Shown here in pieces: positions 13,849-14,291 of a DNA stretch of 14,291 bases. The position numbers and the translations under genes were made by a program. The DNA is from Eubacteriales Family XIII. Incertae Sedis bacterium. Its GTDB lineage: Bacteria; Bacillota; Clostridia; Peptostreptococcales; Anaerovoracaceae. Every line of letters begins with the position of its first letter. The first letter of the stretch is position 1. The stretch lies in NCBI GenBank assembly GCA_031263875.1, contig JAISEX010000064.1:1-14291 (forward strand). The letters are read 5' to 3'. The notes beneath the pieces were generated by a model. The model worked only from the letters and a program-made list of their open reading frames with translations, did not search any database and had not been told where the DNA came from.

Positions 13849-14291
13849 TGCGAGAAAAGCACCCGACACACCCCTCCTTACCACGGCGTCCCCGTTCATC
13901 GCATAAACGCAAAAAGAAACGAGAAACAAAACGAACGTGACCATCCTCTCCCTGCCGTCCCTCCTGTGCGAGAAAAGCACCCGACACGCCCCTCCTACCA
14001 CGGCGTCCCCGTTTCTCGCATAAACGCAAAAAGAAACGAGAAACAAAACGAGCGTGACCATCCTCTCCCCGCCGTCCCCCGTCCGCTCGCCGTGCGAGAA
14101 AAGCACCCAACACGCCCCTCCTACCACGGCGTCCCCGTTCATCGCATAAACGCAAAAAGAAACGAGAACCGTCCGCGACGTGACCATCCTTTCCCTGCCG
14201 TCCCTCCTGTGCGAGAAAAGCACCCGACACACCCCCTCCTACCACGGCGTCCCCGTTTCTCGCATAAACGCAAAAAGAAACGAGAAACAAA
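13849..14291. repeat. Tandem array of ~118-bp units (three complete, one cut by the window end)
   Basis: TGCGAGAAAAGCACCC starts at 13849, 13967, 14093 and 14210, giving periods of 118, 126 and 117 bases. Units 1 and 3 share CCGTTCATCGCAT and units 2 and 4 share CCGTTTCTCGCAT, so the array probably grew by doubling a two-unit block. A long minus-strand reading frame runs through part of it, but the 118-base period breaks the frame, so I do not call a gene. The array continues beyond the window. Confidence 0.9.

Noticed and set aside
13678..14290. Long minus-strand reading frames over the tandem array, giving repeated peptides such as LVSFCVYARNGDAVVGG
   Set aside because: Two overlapping frames each cover part of the array because one period is 118 bases, not a multiple of three. 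The diverged units elsewhere (6533-6770, 11195-11309) contain stops or different peptides. GC-rich repeats easily give open frames.
13849..14291. CRISPR-like array
   Set aside because: The whole ~118-base unit is repeated, with no short constant repeat separated by unique spacers, and no cas gene is present.

Overview
The window reads as a chromosomal segment of an anaerobic, fermentative bacterium with moderately high GC content. Most likely it is a gut-type Clostridia relative (Bacillota). The grounds are strong AGGAGG ribosome sites, occasional TTG/GTG starts, an Ech-type energy-converting hydrogenase, and intergenic regions filled with GC-rich dispersed repeats. The lineage is an inference, because no rRNA or other phylogenetic marker is present.

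Layout. Positions 1-693 are non-coding: a GC-rich repeat module, a repeat with paired arms, short REP-like palindromes, a 121-bp MITE-like insertion, and the probable promoter of the next operon. Positions 694-6174 hold a six-gene operon, echABCDEF, encoding a membrane-bound group 4 [NiFe] hydrogenase. EchA and EchB are the membrane ion-translocating subunits. EchC is the small Fe-S subunit, EchD a NuoC-like subunit, EchE the NiFe large subunit, and EchF the ferredoxin-like entry subunit. EchF has four [4Fe-4S] motifs instead of the usual two. Positions 6175-7063 are repeat-rich non-coding DNA that includes a perfect Rex-type operator palindrome. Positions 7064-11178 hold a small four-helix membrane protein, a six-helix membrane protein with a tandem-repeat tail, and hypF, which supplies the cyanide ligands of the NiFe centre. 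Positions 11179-11613 are again repeats. Positions 11614-13324 on the minus strand are a probable two-gene operon of a HAD-IIA phosphatase followed by a MutY-like DNA glycosylase without the iron-sulfur cluster. Positions 13325-14291 are repeats, ending in a tandem array of ~118-bp units that runs off the window.

How it fits together. Ech couples reduced ferredoxin oxidation to proton reduction and ion pumping. HypF, encoded 2.7 kb downstream, is needed to build the EchE active site. EchE ends directly after its last nickel ligand motif, so no maturation protease would be expected. The other hyp genes are not in the window.

The most unusual material is intergenic. Four copies of an element share conserved ends whose inner arms are complementary, and one copy carries a compensatory change. 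Each is followed by a GC-rich module, and in three of the four by one, two or four copies of a ~118-bp unit. One REP-like sequence is interrupted by a MITE, and an uninterrupted copy nearby allows the target duplication to be read.
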